Of a stretch of 64,000 bases of DNA, positions 51,107 to 59,849 are shown in pieces. How positions within the stretch are numbered: position 1 is the stretch's first letter; every line of letters begins with the position of its first letter. A program made the position numbers and the translations under genes. Source of the DNA: Croceicoccus estronivorus (lineage in GTDB: Bacteria; Pseudomonadota; Alphaproteobacteria; Sphingomonadales; Sphingomonadaceae). The notes below the pieces were generated by a model. The model saw only the letters and a list, made by a program, of their open reading frames with translations. It did not search any database and was not told the origin of the DNA. The DNA is taken from the NCBI RefSeq assembly GCF_001625325.1, contig NZ_JRQQ01000004.1, positions 1 through 64,000 on the forward strand, in the 5' to 3' direction.

Positions 51107-51950
51107 GGCTTGCAATCGACCGTAAGCGGGAGATCGCTGGCACTGATACGGGATAGGGTGCCGTCACGCACTGCGGAAATATATATGGCACCCGAAAAGC
51201 GGTTCCGGCTTGCCGGGACTTCTATGCAAAAGCCCATCATTGCTTATCTCCCGCATCGTATTTCTGGCTCGATGCAATATCAATTTACAACCCGGTCTTT
51301 AATAATGACTGGAATAAATAATATGCAATGCACCCTACCGTATAAAAACGGTATGACGAAGGCGGCTTGCTGCTACTCGCAGGTGAGCCTGAATGCGGCG
51401 GGAACAGGGTGCTCCAAGCACCGCTTTCCGGTACTCCATCGGTCTGCAGGTAAATATCGCGAAGCCAGCTTAGCTGGCGATTGTTGCAGTCCCAAGTCCG
51501 TTATCCAGGGCAGTTTACAAGTTCATCAAAATCGGCCTTCCGCACGATAGCCGCCGTATCGGCGCTGCTTGACGTTAACCTTCCGCTGATTATGGAAAAT
51601 TTAACCATTTACACAAATTTTTCCATATTTCCCAATCCATTGTGAACCCACAATTCACCTCTATACCGTAATGTCCACATATTGTGGAGAGCCCCCATAT
51701 GCCGCGATGTTTAGTTAATCCGAGGGCTAATGGAGGGGGCAGTCGGTTTTACAAAATTCCTGCATGACAATCGCAACGAAACATCCGCGAGATATCCTTC
51801 GCGGATGTCTTTGGGGATAGCGTTGTTTGGCGTTGGCGCGTTGCTGTGCGCCTGTTTGCGTGAGCGTTATGCGGGGATTGTTGGATAGCCGACTCTTGAC
51901 TCGATCTTCCGCTCTATTTGAATAGATCCCGCCATATCAGGGGATAAATA
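51107..51950. promoter_or_regulatory. Long control region upstream of the adhesin operon
   Basis: About 840 bases with no convincing gene. The A+T-rich part (51570-51730) holds the inverted repeat TATGGAAAA (51591-51599) / TTTTCCATA (51619-51627) and small palindromes GTGAA...TTCAC and CCACA-TAT-TGTGG. A perfect hairpin ACATCCGCGA / TCGCGGATGT lies at 51781-51790 and 51799-51808, followed by CTTTGG. Such a long, structured region suggests heavy regulation. GGGG about eight bases before 51951 is the ribosome site of the first adhesin gene. Confidence 0.5.
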
Positions 51951-52481
51951 ATGCTACGTAATTGCGTAATTGCGATATTTCTATCGTCCAGCCTTCTTTC
52001 GACGCCTGCGCTTGCGAACAACGTGGGTGAGAACTGGGCTTGGCAGTTCGACACATCTGCCGACAAGGTGAACAAGGCGGCAGTCTTGGACATGCTGGAG
52101 AAGAAGAAGAGCGGTTACTATTCACCGCCGACTTACATCACGAATATTGAGCGGCAATATAATTGCAACGTTTCGGCGACTGCTACGGGCAATGAGGGGA
52201 CGAATACCAACCTCGCGAATTCGCCGACGACTTCGGGTCCTACTTCCAACGCAACCGGCAACGACAATACCACCGACATCGGGGGATGGCGCGGGGATAG
52301 CCAAGCCTCCAACGACCAGGACAACGACGGCAGCGTCAAGGCTTCGGTCGATGGTTCGGTGAGCGCGAATGTGAGCGGCTCTCCGGAGCAGGCTCTCAAC
52401 TCGACGCAGACGAACAGTGGCGATCAATCGGCCAGTGTCGACGGCAGCACCGCCTGTCATTTCGCTAACGTGCTGAACTAA
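51951..52481 (+). CDS. Small secreted Asn/Ser/Thr-rich protein (HfaA/curli-subunit-like partner)
   Basis: A 176-residue exported protein. The signal peptide (MLRNCVIAIFLSSSLLSTPALA) is cleaved before NNVG. After residue about 60 it becomes a low-complexity chain of Asn, Ser, Thr, Asp and Gly (ATATGNEGTNTN, SNATGNDNTTD, SQASNDQDNDGSVKASVDG, TQTNSGDQSASVDGS) bounded by two Cys (near residues 64 and 169). The ATGN and QTNSGD words recur in the giant protein at 53961. It is the first gene of an operon with a CsgG-type exporter, so it is likely exported through it as a minor subunit, nucleator or anchor. No homologue can be named with certainty. Confidence 0.78.
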   Translation: MLRNCVIAIFLSSSLLSTPALANNVGENWAWQFDTSADKVNKAAVLDMLEKKKSGYYSPPTYITNIERQYNCNVSATATGNEGTNTNLANSPTTSGPTSNATGNDNTTDIGGWRGDSQASNDQDNDGSVKASVDGSVSANVSGSPEQALNSTQTNSGDQSASVDGSTACHFANVLN

Positions 52482-52490
52482 GGGGCTGAC

Positions 52491-53849
52491 ATGACAGAAA
52501 AAGTTTTGGCGGGAGGTTCGCATCGTCGGCGGTCGCGTGCTTGGTATGGCACGATGTTCCTTTCACTTGGTGCGCTTCTTTCCGGATGCACCATTCCTGC
52601 GGCGCAGAAGGTAGCGCCTGGCGAATTGCCGCTCGTTCTCGGCCCGCCGGTGCGGGATAACGTAACCCCTATGGAAGGGGTTATTTCGTGTTTTGCCGAT
52701 CATGTCGCGGCACTTCGCAAGGCCCCGGTGGTCATCGGCGTTGGCGACGTGAAGGATTTCACAGGCAAGTATTCTCTCAATGAAGGTAACGCGATAACCC
52801 AGGGCGGCGCCCTGATGGTCTATTCGGCATTGGGCAAGCTTTCGGGCGCAGTGCGGATCGCGGAGCGTTTCGATCCTTCGATTGCCGAACGTGAGCTTGG
52901 TTACATCGATCGTCGTCAACTTGGGGATGGCCAGATTCATGAGCTTGGTGGGCCGAACGGGGCGCAGCAGGTTCCGTGGCTGCCCTACTTTGGTGGTACC
53001 ATCCAGCGTTCCGACTATTTCATCGTCGGCGGGATCACCGAGGTCAATTACGATATCCGTTCGGGCGGTTTCGAAGTCGGCGTGAACCAGATCAGCGGCA
53101 AGGGTCGTACCTACAGCCAGCAGGTCGCCGTCGATCTGCGGATTGTCGACACCAAGACTCTCATGGTCGTCAAGACGGTGAGCCTGGCCAAGCAGTTTAC
53201 CGGCTATGAAGTCGGTACGGACGTGTTCCGCTTCTTCGGCAGCGATCTGTTCGATATCAACATCGGGGCGCGTGGGCAGGAGCCGTTGCAGCTCGGTATT
53301 CGCGCGGCGTTGGAAGAAGGGGTCGTTCGGCTCGTTTCCGCAGTTACCGGGGTTGATTACAAGCCCTGCGACGTCATGCGCACGGAAGATGGCCGTTTCT
53401 CGACCAAGCCTGCTGAAGAGCTTCGCACCGTCGAAAACCCGCCAAGTGAATTCGCTTCTCCACCGATCCGGGCCAATGCCGGTGCGGTTGTGAACGATGG
53501 CGGCTCGAAGAGCGCATCGACCAGCGGTGCGGACGCGCAGATCGGTTTTGAATTCGGTTCTTCCCAGCTTGGCGGCGAAGCGCTTTCACGGATCGATCAG
53601 ATCGCCGCAGCGGCCAAGCAAGGCGGTGTGAATGTCCTGATCGTCTCGCGCGACACAGAGAATTTTGAACCCGGCAAGCGTGATGCGCTTACCGATCAGC
53701 GGATCGCTGCGATCACAAGCGCTTTGGCCAGCCGGGGCATCGCTCCGGGGGCAATACGCGTGCTGTGGCGGCCTGATCCGGCAGATACGTCGATCCACCG
53801 TGATGGGCCGGGAATGCAAGAATTGGCCAGGCTCCGGATCGGAGGCTGA
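52491..53849 (+). CDS. CsgG/HfaB-family outer-membrane secretion lipoprotein with C-terminal extension
   Basis: A 452-residue lipoprotein. The lipobox LLSGC (Cys33) follows a long basic N-terminus. Residues about 75-290 are the CsgG domain that forms a ring-shaped outer-membrane pore for unfolded amyloid-like proteins: VVIGVGDVKDFTGKYS, GGALMVYSALGKL, RIAERFD, DYFIVGGITEVNYDIRSGG, DLRIVDTKTLMVVKTVSLAKQ. After a linker, residues about 350-450 resemble an OmpA-like peptidoglycan-binding fold (IGFEFGSSQLGGEALSRIDQIA...DALTDQRIAAITSALASRGI), though the usual GHTD loop is altered. AGGGG precedes the ATG, ten bases past the small-protein stop. It should export the two flanking secreted proteins. 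Confidence 0.88.
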   Translation: MTEKVLAGGSHRRRSRAWYGTMFLSLGALLSGCTIPAAQKVAPGELPLVLGPPVRDNVTPMEGVISCFADHVAALRKAPVVIGVGDVKDFTGKYSLNEGNAITQGGALMVYSALGKLSGAVRIAERFDPSIAERELGYIDRRQLGDGQIHELGGPNGAQQVPWLPYFGGTIQRSDYFIVGGITEVNYDIRSGGFEVGVNQISGKGRTYSQQVAVDLRIVDTKTLMVVKTVSLAKQFTGYEVGTDVFRFFGSDLFDINIGARGQEPLQLGIRAALEEGVVRLVSAVTGVDYKPCDVMRTEDGRFSTKPAEELRTVENPPSEFASPPIRANAGAVVNDGGSKSASTSGADAQIGFEFGSSQLGGEALSRIDQIAAAAKQGGVNVLIVSRDTENFEPGKRDALTDQRIAAITSALASRGIAPGAIRVLWRPDPADTSIHRDGPGMQELARLRIGG

Positions 53850-53960
53850 GGCAGTAACCCATAATTTAATAATATAACGGGTGCGCATAAACTTGATGAA
53901 GTAAAAGTAATGTCGCGTAATTTTGCGCGTCGAAATTTCATCGCAATAAGGGGCAATGAA

Positions 53961-56900
53961 ATGAATAGTATGTCGAGTAAAAGTAAGGCACGCCTGCTGA
54001 CTACGGTCGGCGGTGCAATCGCTGCGTCGGTTGCAATCGCACCGGCGGCACAGGCGGCCGATACGACCATTAACGCTGCCGGCACGGTAGCCACCGTAAC
54101 AGGTCATGTGGACATCGATTCCATTCTCGCCAATGCAGGCGCGATCGGGTCGACAGCCAGCGGCTCCTTCAACGGCGTTAGCCAGACGGTCAGCCCGACA
54201 ACGGCGACCACCATCACCGTGACAGGCAACGAAGTCACCGCGACGTCCTTCGGCAACAACTTCGACAACCTGATCGATCTGACCACGATCGACAACGACG
54301 GCCTCAACGATGGTGCCGGCTCACTGGGTTCCGCGATCAACGACAGTTTGGGTTTGATCACCGCTGAGGCTAGCGGCAATGACATCGGCGCCGACCTCGA
54401 CAATTTCGCTACCGGCAGCGTTCTGGTCGGAAGCAACAGCATCGACGCCAACGCCACCGGCAACAACGGCAGCACCACGCTGGCGGGTTCCATCCCTAAC
54501 ACCTACACGTCAACTGCACCCGGTTCCTCGTCGATTGATAACGGTGGCATCGACAACCTGCTCGAAGCACAAGGCAGCCTGGTTGCCAGCACGGCTCAGC
54601 AGTCGGGCGGCGACGTCACGGCAACAGCTGGCGACAACGATGTCGGTCTGAACCTGATCAGCGATCAGGACAACACGATCGTTGCTGCTCCGGCAGTTGA
54701 AGATAACAGCGTCGGTGCCACGGCCAAGGGCAACAGCTCCAACACCACCATCGACATTCAGTCGGGTGATGCGCCGACCTTCACCGGCAGCGCGGTGGCG
54801 ACCAATGGTCAGATCAACAGTGCGAACATCACCGCAACCAATGGCGATGCCCGGATCGTTGCGACGCTCGATGCGGAATCCACATTCGTCAACACGCTCG
54901 CGGGCAGCCTGTCGGTTGACGGCAACACTGTCAGCTCCAGCGCCAGCGGCAACGAAGCACTGGGTGCGACTGCAGGGCAGGCGGGCAACCGCATCCTGCT
55001 GGCCGACGGCATGTCGTTCGCGGGCCCGGGCGCCTCTGCTTCGGTGGATACCGCTTATACCGGTGGTGATGTCTCCAGCGACGTTTCTGCTGATCTGGTC
55101 ATCCACAACAGCCAGGGCAATACCGGTGCGGGCAACAGCACCCGTTTGAACATCGCTGCGACAACCAGCGCGAGCGTGATTGGCGCCGATGTGCAGGCGA
55201 TCAACGGCGGTTCGATCTCCATTTCGGACAACGCCTCGACCGCGACTGCCAGCGGCAACGCTGCCAGCAGCGCACTGGCCAATGGTGACGGGGCTGCCTC
55301 GTTCGCCGGCACGGCTGCTGTCGCAAACCAGCAGACCAACCTCTACACCAATGTCGCTGCCACCAATGAGGGTGCGGAAATCGGTGTGGAAGTGGTCGAC
55401 TTCGACACGGGTGATCTGCCCGGCAGCACGGTGACCGTGGACGGTAACCGCGTTGCGGCTTCGGCCTATGGCAACCAGGTCAGCCAGAGCCTTTCGGTCG
55501 ATGGCGCTGCCACGTCCTTCCCGGCTCTCTCGGTCGACCTTACCGGCGGCACGGGCCCGGACGGCAATGTCCTGGCAAGCGGCAACCTGATCGTCAGCAA
55601 CCTGCAAAGCCAGTACAGCAGCAATGTCTCGGCCGGTGAAAGCAGCGGGATTGGCCTCATCACTGATGCAGAGGAGGTTACGGCCTCCACTCTGTCAGTG
55701 ACCAACGGCACGCAGGAAGCGATTGCTCTCGGCAACTCGGCTTCCAACGGCCTTTCGCTTTCGGGTGTTGGCGTTGACACTGGCGCCGGCATTTCGAGCG
55801 TACAGATCGTTGCCGATGCTTCGGCAGTAAGCGCGTCGACTGCGGCTGACGCCTGGATTGAAGGTTACGACATTTCGGGCAGCACTGTCGAAGTGAGCGG
55901 CAACCTGCAGCGGGCGATTGCCTATGGCGGTTCTGCCAACAACTCGCTGGCCATCAGCGGCGAAACCGTCGTCGTTGACAGCTCAGTCGATGATGTTGCT
56001 TCGACTGTCACATACGATGCAGGTGCAGCCGATGGCTTCGAACTCGACTTCACTAATGCACCGAATGTCCTTGCCGCATATGGCCTGCTGAATGTGCAGT
56101 CCGTCTCGGCTGACATCACCGCAACGGCTGATGGCTATTACGAAGGCGCGACGGGTATCTACGTTGACGATGTTTATGGTGGCAGCACCATCATCAATGA
56201 CGGCAATGCCCTGGTTGCGGCTGCTTACGGCACGGACTCGACCAACACGGCGAGCCTCGATGCCGGTAACCTGGTTGCAACGTCGGATACCATTGTCGAT
56301 GAACCGGACTTCGCATCGGTGCTTAACCTCACCAATGCACAGACGGTAACATTCGAAACGAGCATTCTGGCCCAGGTTCCGGGTGGTGTTGGTGCAGGCA
56401 CCTACATTGACGGTGATCTCGATGGTTCGAGCGTTTCGACTTCGGACAACACCGTGCAGGCGCTGGCATATGGCAACCGTGCCGATAACGGTGTGATCGT
56501 TTCGGCGACCAACATCGATACCGAAGCGGATTCGTTCCCGTCAGGTATTCGTGGATCGGCTGCTGTCGTTTCCAACATTGCGACGACCGACGCTTCGTTC
56601 AGCCTGAACAGCGTGCAGTCGGCAGGCGGTTCAATCACTGCCGCTCTGGTCGATGACACTGGTTCGCCGACAAGTTCCGCTGAAATCTTCACGGTTGTGG
56701 ACCTTGACGTCACCGATTCATCGGTTGCCAGCAACGGCAACACGTTGACCGCCGGTGCCACGGCTAACCGTGCGGATAACCTGATGGACCTGAGCGGCAA
56801 CGAACTGGCCACCACCAGTGCGCTGACCAACTTCCAGGTTTCGGACGCAAGTCTCTCGGCGGTTATCGGGGTTGAAGGTACGGATGGTACTCCGGCTGAT

Positions 56901-58793
56901 CCAGGTACGCCGGACACGCCAGGTTACACAGCCACGACCAATGGTTCTGGTACGGGATATATGAGTACGTCGGGTGATGATCTCATCATTTCGTCGGGCA
57001 CGGTAACCGTCACATTTTCGGGTTACTCGTTTACTCAGCGTGAGGTCGACTACCTGAATAGCCTTAACGGTGTGAGCGGAGCGTCCTTGAATGGCAACAC
57101 AGTGGTGTTGTCCGGAACGGTCGATACGACTGATTTCAATGGCTTTAGCTTCAGTTCAGGCGGTGACGCATCTGATACAGGGAATGAGACGATCGGCCTT
57201 AACGGTTTCGACGTTCCGTTGATCCCGGGTACGTCTCCGACACCAGCAATTCCACCGATTCCCAATGGTGGCGGAGTAATGGCCGCGATCGGAGAGGATG
57301 TGACTTCCTCGACGATTTCGGTCGATGGCAACCTGACGTCGGGTTCTGTGACTGGCAACAGCGCCGCCAACAGCCTGCTGGTGGAAGCCACTTCGGCTCC
57401 GGATGGCAGCGACCACTTCTGGACTTCGGCCACGGCCGATAGCCTTGGTGTGGAAGCTGGCGGTGACCACATGCTGGTGAATTCGCAGCTTGCGGGCCCG
57501 TCCAACCTCGACAGCACTGTTTATGGCACGTTCGCCATCAACATGAATGACAATGCGGACATCTCGAACTCCACGCTGACCGTTGACGGGAACAGCCAGA
57601 GCTCACGTGCGGTGGCCAATACGGCGGCCAACAGCGTGGAACTGGATGCGACCAATTCGGAAGCAGGAGCGGTTCTGGCCTCCAGCCAGTACAGCGAAGC
57701 TGCGGTGTCGGCCTTGTCCGATCTGGACATGTTCGCGCCCGTATCTTCGGATAACACGAGCGTCAGCCTGTCGGACAACAGCAACCTGGCGGTTGGTGTA
57801 ATCAACAACGCCACCAACGCGGTGACGGTGTCGGGCACCAATATCGCTCCGGTAACGTTCGATCGTGATGTCTATCTCGACGTCGATACCGATATGGTTG
57901 CCTTTGGCGATCACATCCTGCTCAACCAGCAGAGTGCGACCACAGCTGCAACGGCAACTGCGGTGACCAGCATCTACAACGATGATGGTGCTGCGATTGC
58001 AACCGATGGCCTGACCAACAGCACGGTTGTTATTGCCGGCAACAGCACGCAAGCCGAAGCTTCGGCGAACCGCGCTGTGAACACCATGGACGTGAGTGCT
58101 GGCTCCAGCCTCGGAGCGAGTGCCGGGATCAACAATGCGCAGTTCAGTTCTGCCGTTGTTCAGTCCTCAGCCACGACGTCGGCCAGTGTCACGGTTGCGG
58201 GTGATACCGGGATTGCGGCAGCTGACAGCAGCAGCGTAACGCTGGGTGGTAACACGACCACCGCTCTGGCTCGTGGTAACTCGGCCACCAACGTGCTGAA
58301 CTACTCGGCCGGTGCCAACTATGGCAACGCGACGAGCTTCGGCCCGGGTGCTGGTGTCTCCGTCGACAACTCGTCAGCCAATGTCACGGTCGGCGCTCGC
58401 GCCGGTGTGCTGAACGTTCAGACTAACTCTGGCGATGGCGTCACTGCAACGAGCACGAACGCCAGCTATCTGGTTGCGCTGAACGGTAATACGCCGACAG
58501 TCACGAATGCGACGGTTGGTGTGATCGGCAACACTGTGGCAGCGGCTGCCTATGGTAACACCGCCGCCAACACTGTGACGGTCGCCGCCCTGAACACGGG
58601 CATGCCGACGGCTGCAGTGGGCAATGTTCAGACGAACAGCGCCTCTGTAACTGCCACGGTTACGACGGTGACCTACGGCGTGACCTCTGGTCTGGGTGCG
58701 GTTGCCGGCAGTGCGCTGTCGGTGACGGGTAACTCGATCTCGGCCACTGCGGTTGGTAACAACGCCGTGTCGACGATTGCATCCGGCATGTAA
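53961..58793 (+). CDS. Giant secreted beta-repeat adhesin-like protein (about 1,610 aa)
   Basis: A very large exported protein. I start it at 53961 (AGGGG eight bases upstream) over 53910; the signal peptide ends at AAQA|AD. The body has about 18 copies of a degenerate unit of the form S-x-hydrophobic-x-V-x-GN-x(3)-A-x-A-x-GN-x-A-x-N, for example VTVDGNRVAASAYGNQVSQS and TVGVIGNTVAAAAYGNTAAN. These alternate with stretches built on N-x-Q-x(5-9)-V-x-A, spaced roughly 80-100 residues. It contains essentially no Cys. One non-repeat insert lies at nt 56868-57290. No autotransporter barrel or sortase signal is seen, so export through the adjacent CsgG-type pore is the best model. The order matches hfaABD, but HfaD is much smaller. 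Confidence 0.88.
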   Translation: MNSMSSKSKARLLTTVGGAIAASVAIAPAAQAADTTINAAGTVATVTGHVDIDSILANAGAIGSTASGSFNGVSQTVSPTTATTITVTGNEVTATSFGNNFDNLIDLTTIDNDGLNDGAGSLGSAINDSLGLITAEASGNDIGADLDNFATGSVLVGSNSIDANATGNNGSTTLAGSIPNTYTSTAPGSSSIDNGGIDNLLEAQGSLVASTAQQSGGDVTATAGDNDVGLNLISDQDNTIVAAPAVEDNSVGATAKGNSSNTTIDIQSGDAPTFTGSAVATNGQINSANITATNGDARIVATLDAESTFVNTLAGSLSVDGNTVSSSASGNEALGATAGQAGNRILLADGMSFAGPGASASVDTAYTGGDVSSDVSADLVIHNSQGNTGAGNSTRLNIAATTSASVIGADVQAINGGSISISDNASTATASGNAASSALANGDGAASFAGTAAVANQQTNLYTNVAATNEGAEIGVEVVDFDTGDLPGSTVTVDGNRVAASAYGNQVSQSLSVDGAATSFPALSVDLTGGTGPDGNVLASGNLIVSNLQSQYSSNVSAGESSGIGLITDAEEVTASTLSVTNGTQEAIALGNSASNGLSLSGVGVDTGAGISSVQIVADASAVSASTAADAWIEGYDISGSTVEVSGNLQRAIAYGGSANNSLAISGETVVVDSSVDDVASTVTYDAGAADGFELDFTNAPNVLAAYGLLNVQSVSADITATADGYYEGATGIYVDDVYGGSTIINDGNALVAAAYGTDSTNTASLDAGNLVATSDTIVDEPDFASVLNLTNAQTVTFETSILAQVPGGVGAGTYIDGDLDGSSVSTSDNTVQALAYGNRADNGVIVSATNIDTEADSFPSGIRGSAAVVSNIATTDASFSLNSVQSAGGSITAALVDDTGSPTSSAEIFTVVDLDVTDSSVASNGNTLTAGATANRADNLMDLSGNELATTSALTNFQVSDASLSAVIGVEGTDGTPADPGTPDTPGYTATTNGSGTGYMSTSGDDLIISSGTVTVTFSGYSFTQREVDYLNSLNGVSGASLNGNTVVLSGTVDTTDFNGFSFSSGGDASDTGNETIGLNGFDVPLIPGTSPTPAIPPIPNGGGVMAAIGEDVTSSTISVDGNLTSGSVTGNSAANSLLVEATSAPDGSDHFWTSATADSLGVEAGGDHMLVNSQLAGPSNLDSTVYGTFAINMNDNADISNSTLTVDGNSQSSRAVANTAANSVELDATNSEAGAVLASSQYSEAAVSALSDLDMFAPVSSDNTSVSLSDNSNLAVGVINNATNAVTVSGTNIAPVTFDRDVYLDVDTDMVAFGDHILLNQQSATTAATATAVTSIYNDDGAAIATDGLTNSTVVIAGNSTQAEASANRAVNTMDVSAGSSLGASAGINNAQFSSAVVQSSATTSASVTVAGDTGIAAADSSSVTLGGNTTTALARGNSATNVLNYSAGANYGNATSFGPGAGVSVDNSSANVTVGARAGVLNVQTNSGDGVTATSTNASYLVALNGNTPTVTNATVGVIGNTVAAAAYGNTAANTVTVAALNTGMPTAAVGNVQTNSASVTATVTTVTYGVTSGLGAVAGSALSVTGNSISATAVGNNAVSTIASGM

Positions 58794-58821
58794 TAAGCCT
58801 CAACAGGCTTGAAACATCAGG

Positions 58822-58858
58822 GCCCCCCGCCACGATCGTGGCGGGGGGCTTTCTGTTT
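58822..58858 (+). terminator. Strong terminator of the adhesin operon
   Basis: A perfect 12-bp G+C-rich stem GCCCCCCGCCAC / GTGGCGGGGGGC (58822-58833 with 58838-58849) with a GATC loop is followed by TTTCTGTTT, 29 bases past the adhesin stop. Confidence 0.92.
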
Positions 58859-58979
58859 GCGGGTTTCTTTCGCAATCGGCGGGCATTGCGCAGGAATGCT
58901 TAGGCGCAGGCTCAAGGACACGCCGCGGTAAGCAAGCGTTGGCTTCGCGAAAGATGCACCCCCGCCGCGCGGGACAGGA

Positions 58980-59651
58980 TCAGTTCGTGTGATTGTGGAT
59001 CGCGTGTGTATCCGGCAGAGCTTCGGGCTGCTTCGTCGCCTGGAATACGATTGCCATCGCTTCGGGCAATGACCGGACTTTCAACCGGCGCATCAGATTT
59101 GCCCGATGCATTTCGACTGTCCGCGTGCTGATACCCAATTCGAAAGCGATCGCCTTGTTCGACAATCCATCGCCGAGCTTTTGAAGAACCTGCCGTTCGC
59201 GCCGGGTCAGGCTTTCCATCAGGGCCAACGCCCGTTCCCGTTCACCCCTGGAAGCCAAACGGTTTTCAAGCCGGTCAAACACCTCGCGCAAGGCTTCGAT
59301 CAGAGCTTCGCGAGTGAGAGGTTTTTCGAGAAAATCCAGCGCGCCTTTCTTGATCGCGCGCAGTGCGCTGGCAATGTCGCCATTGTCGCTCATCATCACT
59401 ACGGGCAGTTCCAGCCGGGTGTCCCCCATGCGATCCAGTACATCGAGGCCATCCAGGCCAGCCATGCAAAGTTCCAGCAGCACGCAGCCGGGCTGGCGCT
59501 CATGAATGTTTTTCAGGAAATCATGACCGGAAGCGAATGGGCTGGGTTCAAAACCAAGTGATTTCAGGAATACCGCCGCAGACATTCGGGACCCGCTGTC
59601 ATCATCGACAATATAGACATTGCGGCGATGATTCATGGGGTGGGTCATCAT
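58980..59651 (-). CDS. FixJ-like regulator with Glu at the phospho-acceptor site
   Basis: A 223-residue protein. The receiver has the acidic pocket IVDDD (residues 14-18), Ser in VVMMSDNGD and Lys in FLEKPLTRE. The phospho-acceptor position reads LLELCMAGLDG, where FixJ has SDVRMPGIDG: the Asp is Glu60 and the MP is MA. Glu there often mimics phosphorylation, so the protein may be constitutively active or kinase-independent. The LuxR helix-turn-helix is intact (LTRRERQVLQKLGDGLSNKAIAFELGISTRTVEMHRANLMRRL). It is convergent with the giant adhesin gene, with no kinase gene beside it, and is a candidate regulator of the adhesin operon by position only. Confidence 0.87.
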   Translation of the reverse strand: MMTHPMNHRRNVYIVDDDSGSRMSAAVFLKSLGFEPSPFASGHDFLKNIHERQPGCVLLELCMAGLDGLDVLDRMGDTRLELPVVMMSDNGDIASALRAIKKGALDFLEKPLTREALIEALREVFDRLENRLASRGERERALALMESLTRRERQVLQKLGDGLSNKAIAFELGISTRTVEMHRANLMRRLKVRSLPEAMAIVFQATKQPEALPDTHAIHNHTN

Positions 59652-59849
59652 TCAACGTAACGGGAAATCGCCTCCCGAATATCATGCTTTGTTTTATAAA
59701 TCCAATGGTTAACCAGACCTGTCTGGCCGGTGGCAGTAATGGCCTCTCCGCTCGCATGCTAGGCACGCAATCGTTTTCAGAGCAATAGGCAAAATCACTA
59801 CATGGGTCCAGTCATGAACATTATTGGCGATTGCCTGTGCGAGTGCCCG

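Noticed and set aside
50993-51550. A 185-residue plus-strand frame upstream of the adhesin operon
   Set aside because: It overlaps the PilZ gene antisense, has no good start and its sequence is unlike a folded protein.
54200-58780. Repeated DNA words in the giant gene as a possible CRISPR or satellite array
   Set aside because: The repeats are degenerate, in frame, and conserve protein motifs rather than DNA; spacing is irregular and there are no spacers or cas genes.
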